From assembly GCA_964481195.1 (NCBI GenBank), contig CAYZTB010000002.1, forward strand, positions 67,660 through 131,659: a DNA stretch of 64,000 nt, given 5' to 3'. Of this stretch, positions 43,401 through 51,300 are shown one piece after another. The translations under genes and the position numbers were made by a program. This stretch comes from Palsa-948 sp964481195. Lineage in GTDB: Bacteria; Bacteroidota; Bacteroidia; Palsa-948. Positions within the stretch are counted from its first letter, which is position 1. Every line of letters begins with the position of its first letter. The notes beneath the pieces are model-generated. The model saw nothing but the letters and a program-made list of their open reading frames with translations, had not been told where the DNA came from and searched no databases.

Positions 43401-44712
43401 TAATTGCAAGAACTGCTGGTTGAGTGAGAGTTATGGAACTTACTTTAGTACAACCGTTTTGATCTGAAATAGTTACAGAATACGTATTGTTACAAAGATT
43501 AGAAACCGATGAAGAAGTAGCACCTCCTGGAGTCCACAAATAAGTGTAAGGAGAAACACCTCCGGCAGCATTTGCATTTGCTGTTCCATCGCATTGATTA
43601 AAACAATTAATATTATTTCCAGTTGGAATGGATGTTATAGCAGAAGGTTGAGTTAAGGTAACCGTAGCAGTGGTAACACAATTATTAGCATCTCTAAGAG
43701 TAAGGGTATAGCTTCCCGCACACATTCCTGTAACTGCAGATGAAGTATATCCTCCAGGTGCCCAAGCATAGGTATATGCACCCATTCCTCCAGATGCAGT
43801 AGCGGTTACCGATCCGGTGCAAACACTATTGCAAAGTAAATTAGATCCTGTAACCGTTACCGTTAACAAAGCTGGTTGAGAAATAGTAGTTATATAGGTG
43901 GTGATACAAATTTTTGTATCGCGAATCGTACATGTATAACTCCCCGGACATAAATTAGATATTGAAGAAGTCGTAGCTCCGCCAGGACTCCAAGAGTAAG
44001 TATATGGAACATTGCCGCCTGTAGGTGCTACAGATGCAGTGCCGTTACATAACCCAAAGCAAGTAATTGAAGTAGTTGTCCCATTCGATACAAGTGGAGC
44101 AGGTTGCCCAATGTTTACATTTCTAACAGCCGTACATCCATTGGCATCTGTTATTGTAACAACATAAAGTTGAGCGCAAAGTCCGGTAGCTAATGTTGTT
44201 GTTTGAATAGGAGCAGTATTCCATGAATAAGTGTAGGGCGAAGTTCCTCCAGTGGGAGTTGCAGTTGCTGAACCATCACATAATCCAAAACAAGAACTTA
44301 CAGGGGCGGGCGGTGTAATATTTACAATAAGTGAGGCAGGATTTACAAGAGCAATAGAGCCACTGCAATAACCACCAATAGTAGCATCCCAAACCTGAAT
44401 TAGGTAAGTATTGCCTACTAAACCAGTTATAGATGCAGTTGTTGCAGAGCCACCTGGCGGAGACCATAAATAAGTGTAGGGTGTGGTCCCACCACTTACT
44501 GAAACTGAGGCAGATCCATTTGCAGCCCCATTACATAAAGGATCTGTGCCACTAATAACTAGAGTTAATGTTCCACAAGTAACTGTTGTAGTAGCAGCAA
44601 GTGGAGTTGGATCTGCAACAAATTCTTTTTGAGCAAAGACACCTACTACACTACAAGAAAAAAACAGTAAGAGTAAAAATCTTTTCAAACTGGAAATTTT
44701 ATTTTGTATCAT
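37435..44712 (-). CDS. Giant SprB-type cell-surface adhesin, ~26 SprB repeats, type B T9SS C-terminal domain
   Basis: Surface adhesin of about 2,425 residues. The signal peptide fits ATG 44712 (RFLLLLFFSCSVVGVFAQ); the frame opens at 44763. By eye there are 26 tandem repeats of ~75 residues with the pattern C-x-x-x-C-(D/N)G-S/T-A...GG-x-x-PYTY-x-W-x-PGG-x-T-T...GLCAG-x-Y-(S/T)-V-x-(I/V)-x-DANGCT. Three Ig-like repeats (WYQLPAW...CSDTD) and one PKD-like unit follow. The end (NDGLSPNGDGINDIWEIPNI ... PVGTYYYVINL) is the gliding-associated type B sorting domain. Most repeats carry four Cys, unusually many. It is likely to work in gliding or attachment with the adjacent PorP/SprF protein. Confidence 0.93.
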   Translation of the reverse strand: MIQNKISSLKRFLLLLFFSCSVVGVFAQKEFVADPTPLAATTTVTCGTLTLVISGTDPLCNGAANGSASVSVSGGTTPYTYLWSPPGGSATTASITGLVGNTYLIQVWDATIGGYCSGSIALVNPASLIVNITPPAPVSSCFGLCDGSATATPTGGTSPYTYSWNTAPIQTTTLATGLCAQLYVVTITDANGCTAVRNVNIGQPAPLVSNGTTTSITCFGLCNGTASVAPTGGNVPYTYSWSPGGATTSSISNLCPGSYTCTIRDTKICITTYITTISQPALLTVTVTGSNLLCNSVCTGSVTATASGGMGAYTYAWAPGGYTSSAVTGMCAGSYTLTLRDANNCVTTATVTLTQPSAITSIPTGNNINCFNQCDGTANANAAGGVSPYTYLWTPGGATSSSVSNLCNNTYSVTISDQNGCTKVSSITLTQPAVLAITPTKTNETCAGSCDGTATATVSGGTAPYTYLWAPGGKTTSTATGLCPNNYTITVRDSKNCLATATITVSPPIPILPNLSSTSVTCNGLSNGSATSSPTGGVSPYTYLWTPGGQTTSTATGLSAGSYSVLITGSAGCTATGTINVTQPNLFTASIGSATPNPLKCNGDCDGSILINLNGGTPTYSYAWSTGATTASITGLCAGAYSLTATDANGCTATTSVTFTAPTVLTSTLSSTNPPCFGSCTGSVTITASGGTGAYTYAWLPGGQTTSAITSQCAGFYTITVTDSKGCFVVKTVTLTQPSAVAANASVINNVSCSGACDGSATSAPTGGTPPYTYLWGGGITTQTITGLCQGAIGVMVTDSKGCSNINNLNITQPSALLSFISTSTSSCNLCTGSASIISTGGTTPYSYSWSPGGQTTSTATGLCVGVYSVTITDANNCTNSLTVNVTSKINVTLSSSGPSVSCAGSCDASATATPSGGANPYTYSWTGGQTNATATGLCAGVYSVTVTDNSGCTATKTVSFSSPTPLTNTISSTAASCGICNGTATVATSGGTGTLTYAWSGFPSQNTTTATGLCAGNYSVLITDANNCTSTNTVLVGIIPTISNNPSTTLTTCGSNNGAICASASGGVSPYTYSWAPGLETTSCITGLVAGIYTVTIADASGCTAVFPIALGSLTGPTLTVISALDPLCNAGCDGAIAVSAAGNSPFTYLWTPSGQTTSAATGLCAGTYILQVDDNVPCPTFTTVVLSNPPQLVANPTISNVSCNSGNNGSICLSPAGGNTPYTFTWSSGQSTSCISGLTAGTYSVILADASGCDDTLALTVTQPALLSVSITATNVTCNGSGNGSANATVSGGTTPYTYSWSNGSSFPTIVGLSPGNYSLTVTDQKGCTATSTVSITQPVALTTTVASSNITCNSICNGTATLSASGGSTAYSYSWLAGGQTTSTISALCVGNYFGTVTDANGCTSSQTVSITQPTAISPTLTTTNASCFGGCDGSASVNLSGGTGSYTYLWNPGGYTTSAVTGLCAGNYTLTVSDANACTSPTPFTISSQSLIQANITFTQTTCNYTCDGTATSSPLGGTGTYTFQWSNGGTSAITTGLCAGTYTLVVTDANNCSASQAITITSPPILTQSSSISAATCLVCNGSITVAGNGGTSPYSFFWGTGATTAAITGLCAGVYIDTVMDANGCISLDTNAVSNSTGPFVTVSSTSVTCFGACDGTGTIVSSTGNGPPWVYAWTFPAGSQTTQSVSGLCPNQYFAHVTDINGCTTIKSINIIGPAQLVPNAVATNATCFGICDGGITTAATGGTGAYTYSWLPGGATTSSISAQCAGNYTLTLSDANNCSLTTTISIGQNTVLTSTITSTNNSCNAACDGTASVSMIGGSSPYTYTWTGGQSTSTATGLCAGNYTISVIDAVGCTHTNTISISQPAALALNITGTNPLCNNACNGIISAAPTGGTAPYTYLWMPGGQTTTSVTGLCSGTYSLQLSDANNCLGSNTITLTNPAILTSTFVSTNASCNNTCNGLIDITPTGGTTPYSYTWVPGGQTTQDVSGLCAGIYSVTITDANACTATYSMSIGVITTVIANAGADTTFCLGGTATLTSSSVNAITLGWYQLPAWTSLGATGSISVSPFAGINNYALIATNGICSDTDTVAVIVNNYPILVVSNTTICAGTSASICAAGANGYMWYQLPAWSPISTGSCISVSPPVGTTSYGIIGFNGTCTDTDSVSVTVLPPPVSAAGNDTALCAGSSVLLCGTNSLNGATYNWYLLPTWTLTNTVICTSVSPAVSSTYALIVSNGICSDTDSVFVTVNTGPVANAGSDVTILTTGTVVLNGSGSGNYLWSPSAGLSSTTIANPAANPTTTTTYTLLVTDVNGCTSVDFVTITIVRIVKPNDGLSPNGDGINDIWEIPNIEAFPGALVEVYNRWGEVLFSTTDYPNNKWNAKYNGKELPVGTYYYVINLKSVMQPDPITGPITILR

Positions 44713-44845
44713 CTGTTTACGAACAGAATGCAAAGATGTTACATTTTTTATAAAAAAACGCATAAAATTGCGGCTTTTTATAAACTATACGATGTGTAAA
44801 GCTAATTTGGAAGTTCGGTTTTTTAATACAAAAAAACTAAAAGCT

Positions 44846-45097
44846 CTATCTATAAGGATTTTGGCTCTTTTTTTCACCAGGATGCATTTTTTTCCATCTT
44901 TTAGCCATGTCTTTTCTGTACTGCTTTTTAACCCTCTTAGAGCTAGAGCCAAATTCTTTAGCTAGCTCGTGGGGCTTTTTACCGGAGTGCAAACCATTTT
45001 TCTCAATGTATTCTTTTGGAGCGCGCGCTTTGCATGAGAACAGCAACACGCAAATGCCGACAAAAAAAAGTATGATGTATTTTTTAACCATTATCAT
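44846..45097 (-). CDS. Small basic lipoprotein, unknown function
   Basis: This 83-residue protein has a lipoprotein signal (IILFFVGICVLLFSC, lipobox LFSC) and a highly basic, Lys/Arg/His-rich mature part (EYIEKNGLHSGKKPHELAKE, then KRVKKQYRKDMAKRWKKMHP). ATG 45097 and ATG 45091 are both possible. No known domain was recognised. The basic helix could contact nucleic acid or anionic polymers; this is inference. Confidence 0.68.
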   Translation of the reverse strand: MIMVKKYIILFFVGICVLLFSCKARAPKEYIEKNGLHSGKKPHELAKEFGSSSKRVKKQYRKDMAKRWKKMHPGEKKSQNPYR

Positions 45098-45162
45098 GCT
45101 AAGGAAATAGAAAATTCATGCAAAAAAATCTTTCAGAAAAACGAATTCGAAAGAAAAATATT

Positions 45163-46185
45163 TTACCAGCCAAGTATGTATGCAAACATTAACGGTGCAA
45201 CAATACTTGCATCTGATTCAATTACAAATTTAGGAGTGGTAGTATTTAATTTTCCCCATGTAATTTTTTCATTGGGTACTGCTCCAGAATAAGAACCATA
45301 ACTTGTTGTTGAATCTGATATTTGACAGAAGTAAGACCAGAAAGGCGTGTCTTTGCGTTTTAAATCTTGAATCAGCATCGGCACAACACAAATTGGGAAG
45401 TCTCCCGCAATGCCTCCTCCAATCTGGTAGAATCCAATTCCTTTTCCTTTGCAATTATTAGTATACCAATCGGCAAGAAAAGTCATGTACTCAATTCCTG
45501 ATCTTACAGTAGTTGCTTTTAAATTTCCAGTAAGGCAATACGAAGCAAATACGTTTCCAAGCGTAGAATCTTCCCAGCCTGGGACAATAAGAGGAATATT
45601 TTTTTCTGCAGCAGCTAACACCCAAGAATCTTTGGGGTCGATTTGATAATATTTTTTTAATTCACCATCCAAAAGTAGTTTATAGAAAAACTCATGAGGT
45701 AAATAACGTTCGCCTTTATTGTCTGCTTCTTTCCACAATTTAAATATATGTTTTTCGATTCTGCGCATCGCTTCTTCTTCGGGTATACAGGTATCTGTTA
45801 CTCTATTGAAGCCTTCTTCAAAAAGTGTCCATTCTTCAGCAGGACTTAAATCTCGGTAATTGGGAATTCTTTTATAATGGTCATGCGCAACAAGGTTAAA
45901 AACATCTTCTTCTAAGTTTGCACCAGTACAGGAGATGATCTGAACTTTATTATTACGTATCATTTCTGCTAAGGAAACACCCAGCTCGGCAGTACTCATT
46001 GCTCCAGCAAGTGTAATCATCATTTTACCGCCTTCTGCTAAATGCGTGTTGTAAGCTTTAGAAGCATCCACAACCGTTGCAGCATTAAAATGCCTATAAT
46101 GTTTTTCAATGAAAGCGGAGATTGCATTTTTGGTTTCACCTTGCTTTACAGCAACAGCATCTCCGGATTTAGTTATTGTGCTCAT
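45163..46185 (-). CDS. Deoxyhypusine-synthase-like protein lacking the catalytic lysine
   Basis: The protein has 340 residues from ATG 46185 (the frame opens at 46248). It has the deoxyhypusine synthase fold signatures: LAGAMSTAELGVSLAEMIRN, SCTGANLEEDVFNL (NAD site), PLIVPGWEDSTLGN and, near the end, GKLNTTTPKFVIESDASIVAPL. In the eukaryotic enzyme the active-site lysine lies in GGGVVKHHIAN; here the equivalent stretch is GGGIAGDFPICV with no Lys. Bacteria have no eIF5A, so the substrate must differ; polyamine chemistry is one guess. A typical fold but altered site makes the function open. Confidence 0.88.
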   Translation of the reverse strand: MSTITKSGDAVAVKQGETKNAISAFIEKHYRHFNAATVVDASKAYNTHLAEGGKMMITLAGAMSTAELGVSLAEMIRNNKVQIISCTGANLEEDVFNLVAHDHYKRIPNYRDLSPAEEWTLFEEGFNRVTDTCIPEEEAMRRIEKHIFKLWKEADNKGERYLPHEFFYKLLLDGELKKYYQIDPKDSWVLAAAEKNIPLIVPGWEDSTLGNVFASYCLTGNLKATTVRSGIEYMTFLADWYTNNCKGKGIGFYQIGGGIAGDFPICVVPMLIQDLKRKDTPFWSYFCQISDSTTSYGSYSGAVPNEKITWGKLNTTTPKFVIESDASIVAPLMFAYILGW

Positions 46186-46306
46186 AGTTGGTATTTTTAG
46201 GTATCTAAAAAAGAGCACAAAAATATTTATTCTTTCTGAAACAAGCAAAAAAATATGAAAAACCTTTCAAGTTTTTTTCAAGATAAAAAGCAGAAGTAAT
46301 AGGATG

Positions 46307-47848
46307 TTATCCGGCTACGCGGATTTTTATTTTCTGTCCAGGAATAATTTTCCCCCCATCGAGTTTGTTCCACTGTTTTATATCTTCAATAGTTACTCCG
46401 TTTGATTGTGCAATGCCCCAAAGTGAATCTCCTTTTTGCACTACGTGCAATTTTACTTTTACGTTATCCTCTGTAATAATATTTTCAGCAGAAGATTTAG
46501 CAGCAGCAGAAGTCGAAGTTTTTGTAGTATCCGCTACAGCTGTTGCTTTAACAGTTTCAGATTTAATGGGAGCTTTTACATTAATATAAACCGTAAGCTT
46601 TTGACCAATATTTAGTTTGGAGCTGCGTAAATGGTTCCAAGCTTTAAGGTCTTCGGGAGTACAATCATAGCGAGCCGCTACTCTGCTAAGCACTTCTCCT
46701 TTCCTTACAATGTGTACTTTGGTGATTTGCTTAATCGCCAAGGTTTGCATGGTAGAATCTTTTTTTGCATACTCATAAATCTGAGCCTCATTCGTAATGA
46801 AACTTCCTATTTTAGCTGTAGGCAAACATAGCGAGTAGCAATTTTCTTCTGAGTGTGGAATGATTTGTCTTTTGTACGAGGGATTTAAATATTGAACTTC
46901 TTCAACAGTCATATCCATGGCTTTAGCAATTTGATGAAAAGAAAGCTCCTGTCTTAGATTTACGGTGTCAATATCTGCAAACGTAAGTCGTGGAGTTACT
47001 GGATAAAGATTATGTTCTTCTGCATGTGTCATCACATAATTAACGGCAATAAACGCAGGAACATACCCTTGTGTTTCTCTAGGTAAATAGGGGCGAATTT
47101 CCCAATATGTATTTTTTCCTCCAGATCTTCTAATGGCTTTGCTTACAGTGCCGGGCCCTCCGTTATAGGCTGCAAGAACCATTTGCCAATCCCCAAACAT
47201 GTTGTACAAAAACTGTATGTAGTCGCAGGCAGCTTCTGTGGATCTGTATAAATCGCAACGCTCATCCACATAGGATGTAGTTTTAAGCCCCATCATTTTC
47301 CCAGTGCCATACATAAATTGCCACATACCCATTGCCCCAACTCTGGAGCGAGCTTTTGGGTTTAATGCAGATTCTACAATAGCTAAATATTTAAGTTCTA
47401 GTGGAATTTTTTTACGATCAAGTATTTCTTCTATTAATGGGAAATACAATTGAGATAAGCCAAGCATGCGCTGAACTGTAGCTCGTTTTCTCACAGCATA
47501 CATCTCTATGTAATTTCGTACTGCGTTATTGTAAACCAACTCAAATGGAGATTCTTCATCTAGTTTATTCAAGCGAAGAGCGTAAATTGAATCAGAATAG
47601 TTTGGTATAGAATCCCCAGCAAATCCATATTTATTTGCTTCAGTTCGTATCGAGGGGCTATCAAAAAATTGTAAGCGCGAAAGGCTATCTAACATAGCAG
47701 CAATTGGGTCGTCAGCAAAAATGCCAGTTGAATCTTTTGATAATATATCTGTTTTTTGAATTTGAGAATATGCTGTATTTAACCCAATCGTAGTGATTAA
47801 AAAATTTAAAAAAAATACACTAGCAGGTATAAGGTTTTTTTTCTGCAT
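46307..47848 (-). CDS. mltD: Membrane-bound lytic murein transglycosylase D-like, two LysM domains
   Basis: Periplasmic peptidoglycan lytic transglycosylase of 513 residues with an N-terminal signal peptide. The SLT domain contains the catalytic Glu in AIVESALNPKARSRVGAMGM and the motifs GMWQFMYGTGKMMGL and AAYNGGPGTVSKAI. Two LysM domains lie at about 380-425 and 468-511 (VRKGEVLSRVAARYDCTPED; VQKGDSLWGIAQSNGVTIED), joined by a Ser/Thr/Ala/Lys-rich linker. The layout matches MltD. Confidence 0.93.
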   Translation of the reverse strand: MQKKNLIPASVFFLNFLITTIGLNTAYSQIQKTDILSKDSTGIFADDPIAAMLDSLSRLQFFDSPSIRTEANKYGFAGDSIPNYSDSIYALRLNKLDEESPFELVYNNAVRNYIEMYAVRKRATVQRMLGLSQLYFPLIEEILDRKKIPLELKYLAIVESALNPKARSRVGAMGMWQFMYGTGKMMGLKTTSYVDERCDLYRSTEAACDYIQFLYNMFGDWQMVLAAYNGGPGTVSKAIRRSGGKNTYWEIRPYLPRETQGYVPAFIAVNYVMTHAEEHNLYPVTPRLTFADIDTVNLRQELSFHQIAKAMDMTVEEVQYLNPSYKRQIIPHSEENCYSLCLPTAKIGSFITNEAQIYEYAKKDSTMQTLAIKQITKVHIVRKGEVLSRVAARYDCTPEDLKAWNHLRSSKLNIGQKLTVYINVKAPIKSETVKATAVADTTKTSTSAAAKSSAENIITEDNVKVKLHVVQKGDSLWGIAQSNGVTIEDIKQWNKLDGGKIIPGQKIKIRVAG

Positions 47849-47966
47849 ACTATGTTAAACGATAAAAAAGCCCAAAAGGTTTACCAGAAGGGCGAATTTT
47901 TACAATAGTAGTGGAAAATCTCCGTGTTTTTAAATAAAACACCTTCCACTTATTAACGAAGCAATG

Positions 47967-48248
47967 TTAATGCCAATTTAAACATAAACTATAGTAGGGT
48001 TTTTGCTTGTAGCAGTAAGGAAACGCCTGCATCATTCGCATACGTAATTTACCAGCTATTATTTTTATTTTCTTTGATTTCCTTTTTCTTTGTTTAGAAT
48101 TGGAATGCATTTTTTTAATTTCTTTTTTTACTGCTTCGCAATCTTTACACGCTGTTTTCTCTGTATTCTTTATTTCTTGCTTCAGCTCATTTTGCCCCAT
48201 TAATCGTAAGGGCAGCAAGAAAATTAATATGATTGCAAATATTTTCAT
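47967..48248 (-). CDS. Small exported basic protein, unknown
   Basis: This 93-residue frame has a clear signal peptide (IFAIILIFLLPLRLMGQ), followed by CKDCEAVKKEI and a Lys/Arg-rich stretch (SKQRKRKSKKIKII), with aromatic/Cys residues at the end (YCYKQKPYYSLCLNWH). I recognise no family. It lies between the alpha-2-macroglobulin gene and mltD on the same strand, separated from the former by a strong hairpin. Confidence 0.5.
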   Translation of the reverse strand: MKIFAIILIFLLPLRLMGQNELKQEIKNTEKTACKDCEAVKKEIKKMHSNSKQRKRKSKKIKIIAGKLRMRMMQAFPYCYKQKPYYSLCLNWH

Positions 48249-48259
48249 AGTTAATAATA

Positions 48260-48288
48260 AATCCCCTCTTTGATTTAAAGAGGGGATT
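48260..48288 (-). terminator. Hairpin downstream of the A2M gene
   Basis: The perfect 12-base arms AATCCCCTCTTT and AAAGAGGGGATT enclose a 5-base loop. It lies 14 bases after the A2M stop (minus strand), with a modest T-rich tail (TTATTATT). Confidence 0.65.
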
Positions 48289-48301
48289 TTGGTTTAGCTA
48301 A

Positions 48302-51300
48302 TTATACCGGCTTCTTGATGCTGATTTTACTACCCGCATTCCAGGTTTTAAATTCATTGGTGTAGTATAAGTAAGCAGATGATGCTTCCGATTCATATTC
48401 GCCAGGGATATCAGCCTTAAGATCTAAGTTTATGATTTTTGACTCATTAGGTCCCATGCCCCTGTAATACAATACCAAGTTACTTCCAATCACTTCATAG
48501 AAGTCAAACATGTTTTTTTCTTGCAATTCTTTTAGCTGCCAAGGCTGTAAAGAAAGACCGGCAGGAATTCCAATGATAGCAATTGGACTAGAGATACCAT
48601 CGTTACTTTTGTTTTTTATTTCAGCAGTTAATCGAATGGTTTCTCCTTGAAAAATAACTTTGTTGCTTAGCCTAGTTTTTAAATCAAGCTGACATTCAGC
48701 TTCATTAGATGGAAGCGAAGTGTTCCAGCTTACTGCAACTGCATGAGGAAGTGGATTTTTTGTTCCAACATATTTTACCTTGAGTGTATGCTTACCTTCT
48801 TTTACAAATTGCTCTAGGCTATCAAGTACAATCGCTTCCTTTTCTCCCGCCTTATAGGATTGCTCAGCAACTTTTTTTCCATCTACAAAAAATTCTACTT
48901 TGCCATCTTCCGGTGTAGCTTTATTTGCTTTTGCATATTCTGTCATGGCTTTTAAAGCAAGTACCGTTCCTTGTGTGTTTCCAAAAGAGCCATACCCATT
49001 TCTGTTTTTTACCAAGTACGCTATCGCTTTATTAGTTGCTATGCTGTTTTTATTTGGAGATTTTAACATAGCCATAATAGCTAAAGAAGTAGTTTCGATT
49101 TTTAATGAGTTACCTGTAGAATGGGTAATTGAATGTGTAGTGCCGTCAAAGCTTCCATCGTTATTTTGTTTGGATAATAGTTCACCCAACGCTTTCTCGG
49201 CATTTTTATCCTGCATAACATATAGCGCATTAACGCTCATTGCTAGTTGATAAGGATCTTTGTTTTTCATAGCAGTTAAATAAGATTCTTCAGCCTCTTT
49301 TTTTAACTGGCTACCATAACCAGCTTCGGCAAGTGCATACACAATATATCCGTTCATCACCTCATCACTAATGCTCCCAAAGTCATGAAGCGCATACGAG
49401 TTTCTGTTAAACTTGCCTTTGCCATCTCTTTGAGATAAGATCCAAGTTGCAGTACGGTCAATCATTTTTTGATCAACCCCTTCGTAAACTTTTTTCAAAT
49501 CATTGAATTGCATTAACCCATAGGCTGTTAGTCCTTGGTGACCAGGCGCTTTGCCAAACCACTCGTATCCTTTTTGAGAAGTCTCAAAAGTTACTAAGCG
49601 TTTGTAGCCTCTGTCTAACATATCTCCAGCATAAGCCAATAGCTTTTCATCTTTAGATTCGGAAGTTTTTAAATAATCCATCACCATGGCATTCGGATAG
49701 CTGCTCATGGATGTTTGCTCAAAGCATCCTCCCGGCTCTCGCAATATTCCATCTGCTCCGGTTAGTAAATCGCTAACTACGGATGGGAATGCTGTTAGTT
49801 TTACTTTGATTGAACCTTTAACTACGTTACGCATATCCACTTCATAAACCGATTCTCCTTTATCGCCAGAGAAAGAAGCAGTAATAGGAAACCCTTTTGA
49901 AACAACTTTTATGTTTTGAGAAAAAGCATCTTTCATTCCACAAGCTTTGAAAGAAACTTCAAGGTTGCCTTCCGTTATTTCATTTTTCACTTTGTAGTCT
50001 AGAAATAGTGTTGTTGCTTTTCCGGGAGCTAGCGTATGTAGTTTTGCAATGGTTGAAACTAATTCCAATCCAGCCGGAGCAGTAACTGTTAACAAACCGC
50101 TTACGGATGCAGAGGTATTATTTTTTAAAGTAAGTGGAATAGAAACCAAGTCTTCAGTTACAACTTCTGAAGGAAATTTTGTGGTTAGAGAAAAAGGCAT
50201 TTGAGTGAAAAAAGTTTTTTCAGTACGACCAATACTTCCATCATTGCCAATACCTTCTGCAGTAGCTCTGAAAGAAGTAATATCGTCCGAATTGTAAAAG
50301 GAAACTTCTGCCTTTCCGGAGTTGTTCACCTGAACACTAGGATTCCAATATACGGTTGATCTAAAATCTGTTCTTTGCTCCGGATATTCATCTTTTTTAT
50401 ATACAGGTGCAGCAAACTGTTTGGCTCTGTAATAAACTACTGCCTTTGCCTGTTTATTTACTTCTGCAGCTTGAAACTCGTCTCTAAATTCTTTTCTAGC
50501 CATTCGATCATCGGCCATGGATATTTTTCCTTTGTTTTTAGATTCGTCTTGATTCAATTTTGCTACTTCATCTTCTTTTTTTTCATTTGATTTTTTTACT
50601 GCTTTATTATCCGAGGAAGGCACTTTGTCTTTTTTCAATGCTACTAACTCTGCAACTTGTATTTCATTTCTCACAAGCTTTTCCATTGGAGCATCAAAGT
50701 CCACTTCAGCATCATTTTGTACTCTATTGCCAGCAGCTGCTTGAGGAAAATTCCCATTCCCCCATGCACTAGACTTGGTGCTCATAGTATTGTATCGATT
50801 GTTGTTTAATGGATATAAGTAGTACGACAGATTTTGGCCGTAGTCGTTAACATTATATTGTTGTTGATTATAGTTTGATGCATTTACCAATATATGAGTA
50901 GGGTCTGACAGATCAATTTTTTTCAAAGAGAATGCTCCTTTATCATCAGTCTCAATGGTTGCGCCATCGGTACTCACTTTTAATTTAGCATTTGGAATTG
51001 GCTTTCCAGTGTATGCATCTAATACTATTCCGGATACAATCGATTTTTCTGCCGCATAGGTAATTTTTGGAAGATCGTCAGACATTATTTTTTCCCACGA
51101 AAATTTCCTCCATCCGCTCGTAAGCATTAGGTAGTCTAACGCTTGATTTGATTTAGGCTCCTTGCTGTCAAAATAAAAATTTGGCTCTTCAATTTTTTCT
51201 TTGATATCATATTCTAACAACATTTTAGAAAGTATATTCCCTTGTTTATCATCAGCAAATGCTAGCAGTTGATCATTTACTACACTCAGAGAAAGATTAG

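Noticed and set aside
37435..44712. Regular ~225-base periodicity that could suggest a CRISPR or DNA-level satellite
   Set aside because: Repeats are conserved as protein (SprB units) and diverged in DNA; no short identical repeats with spacers.
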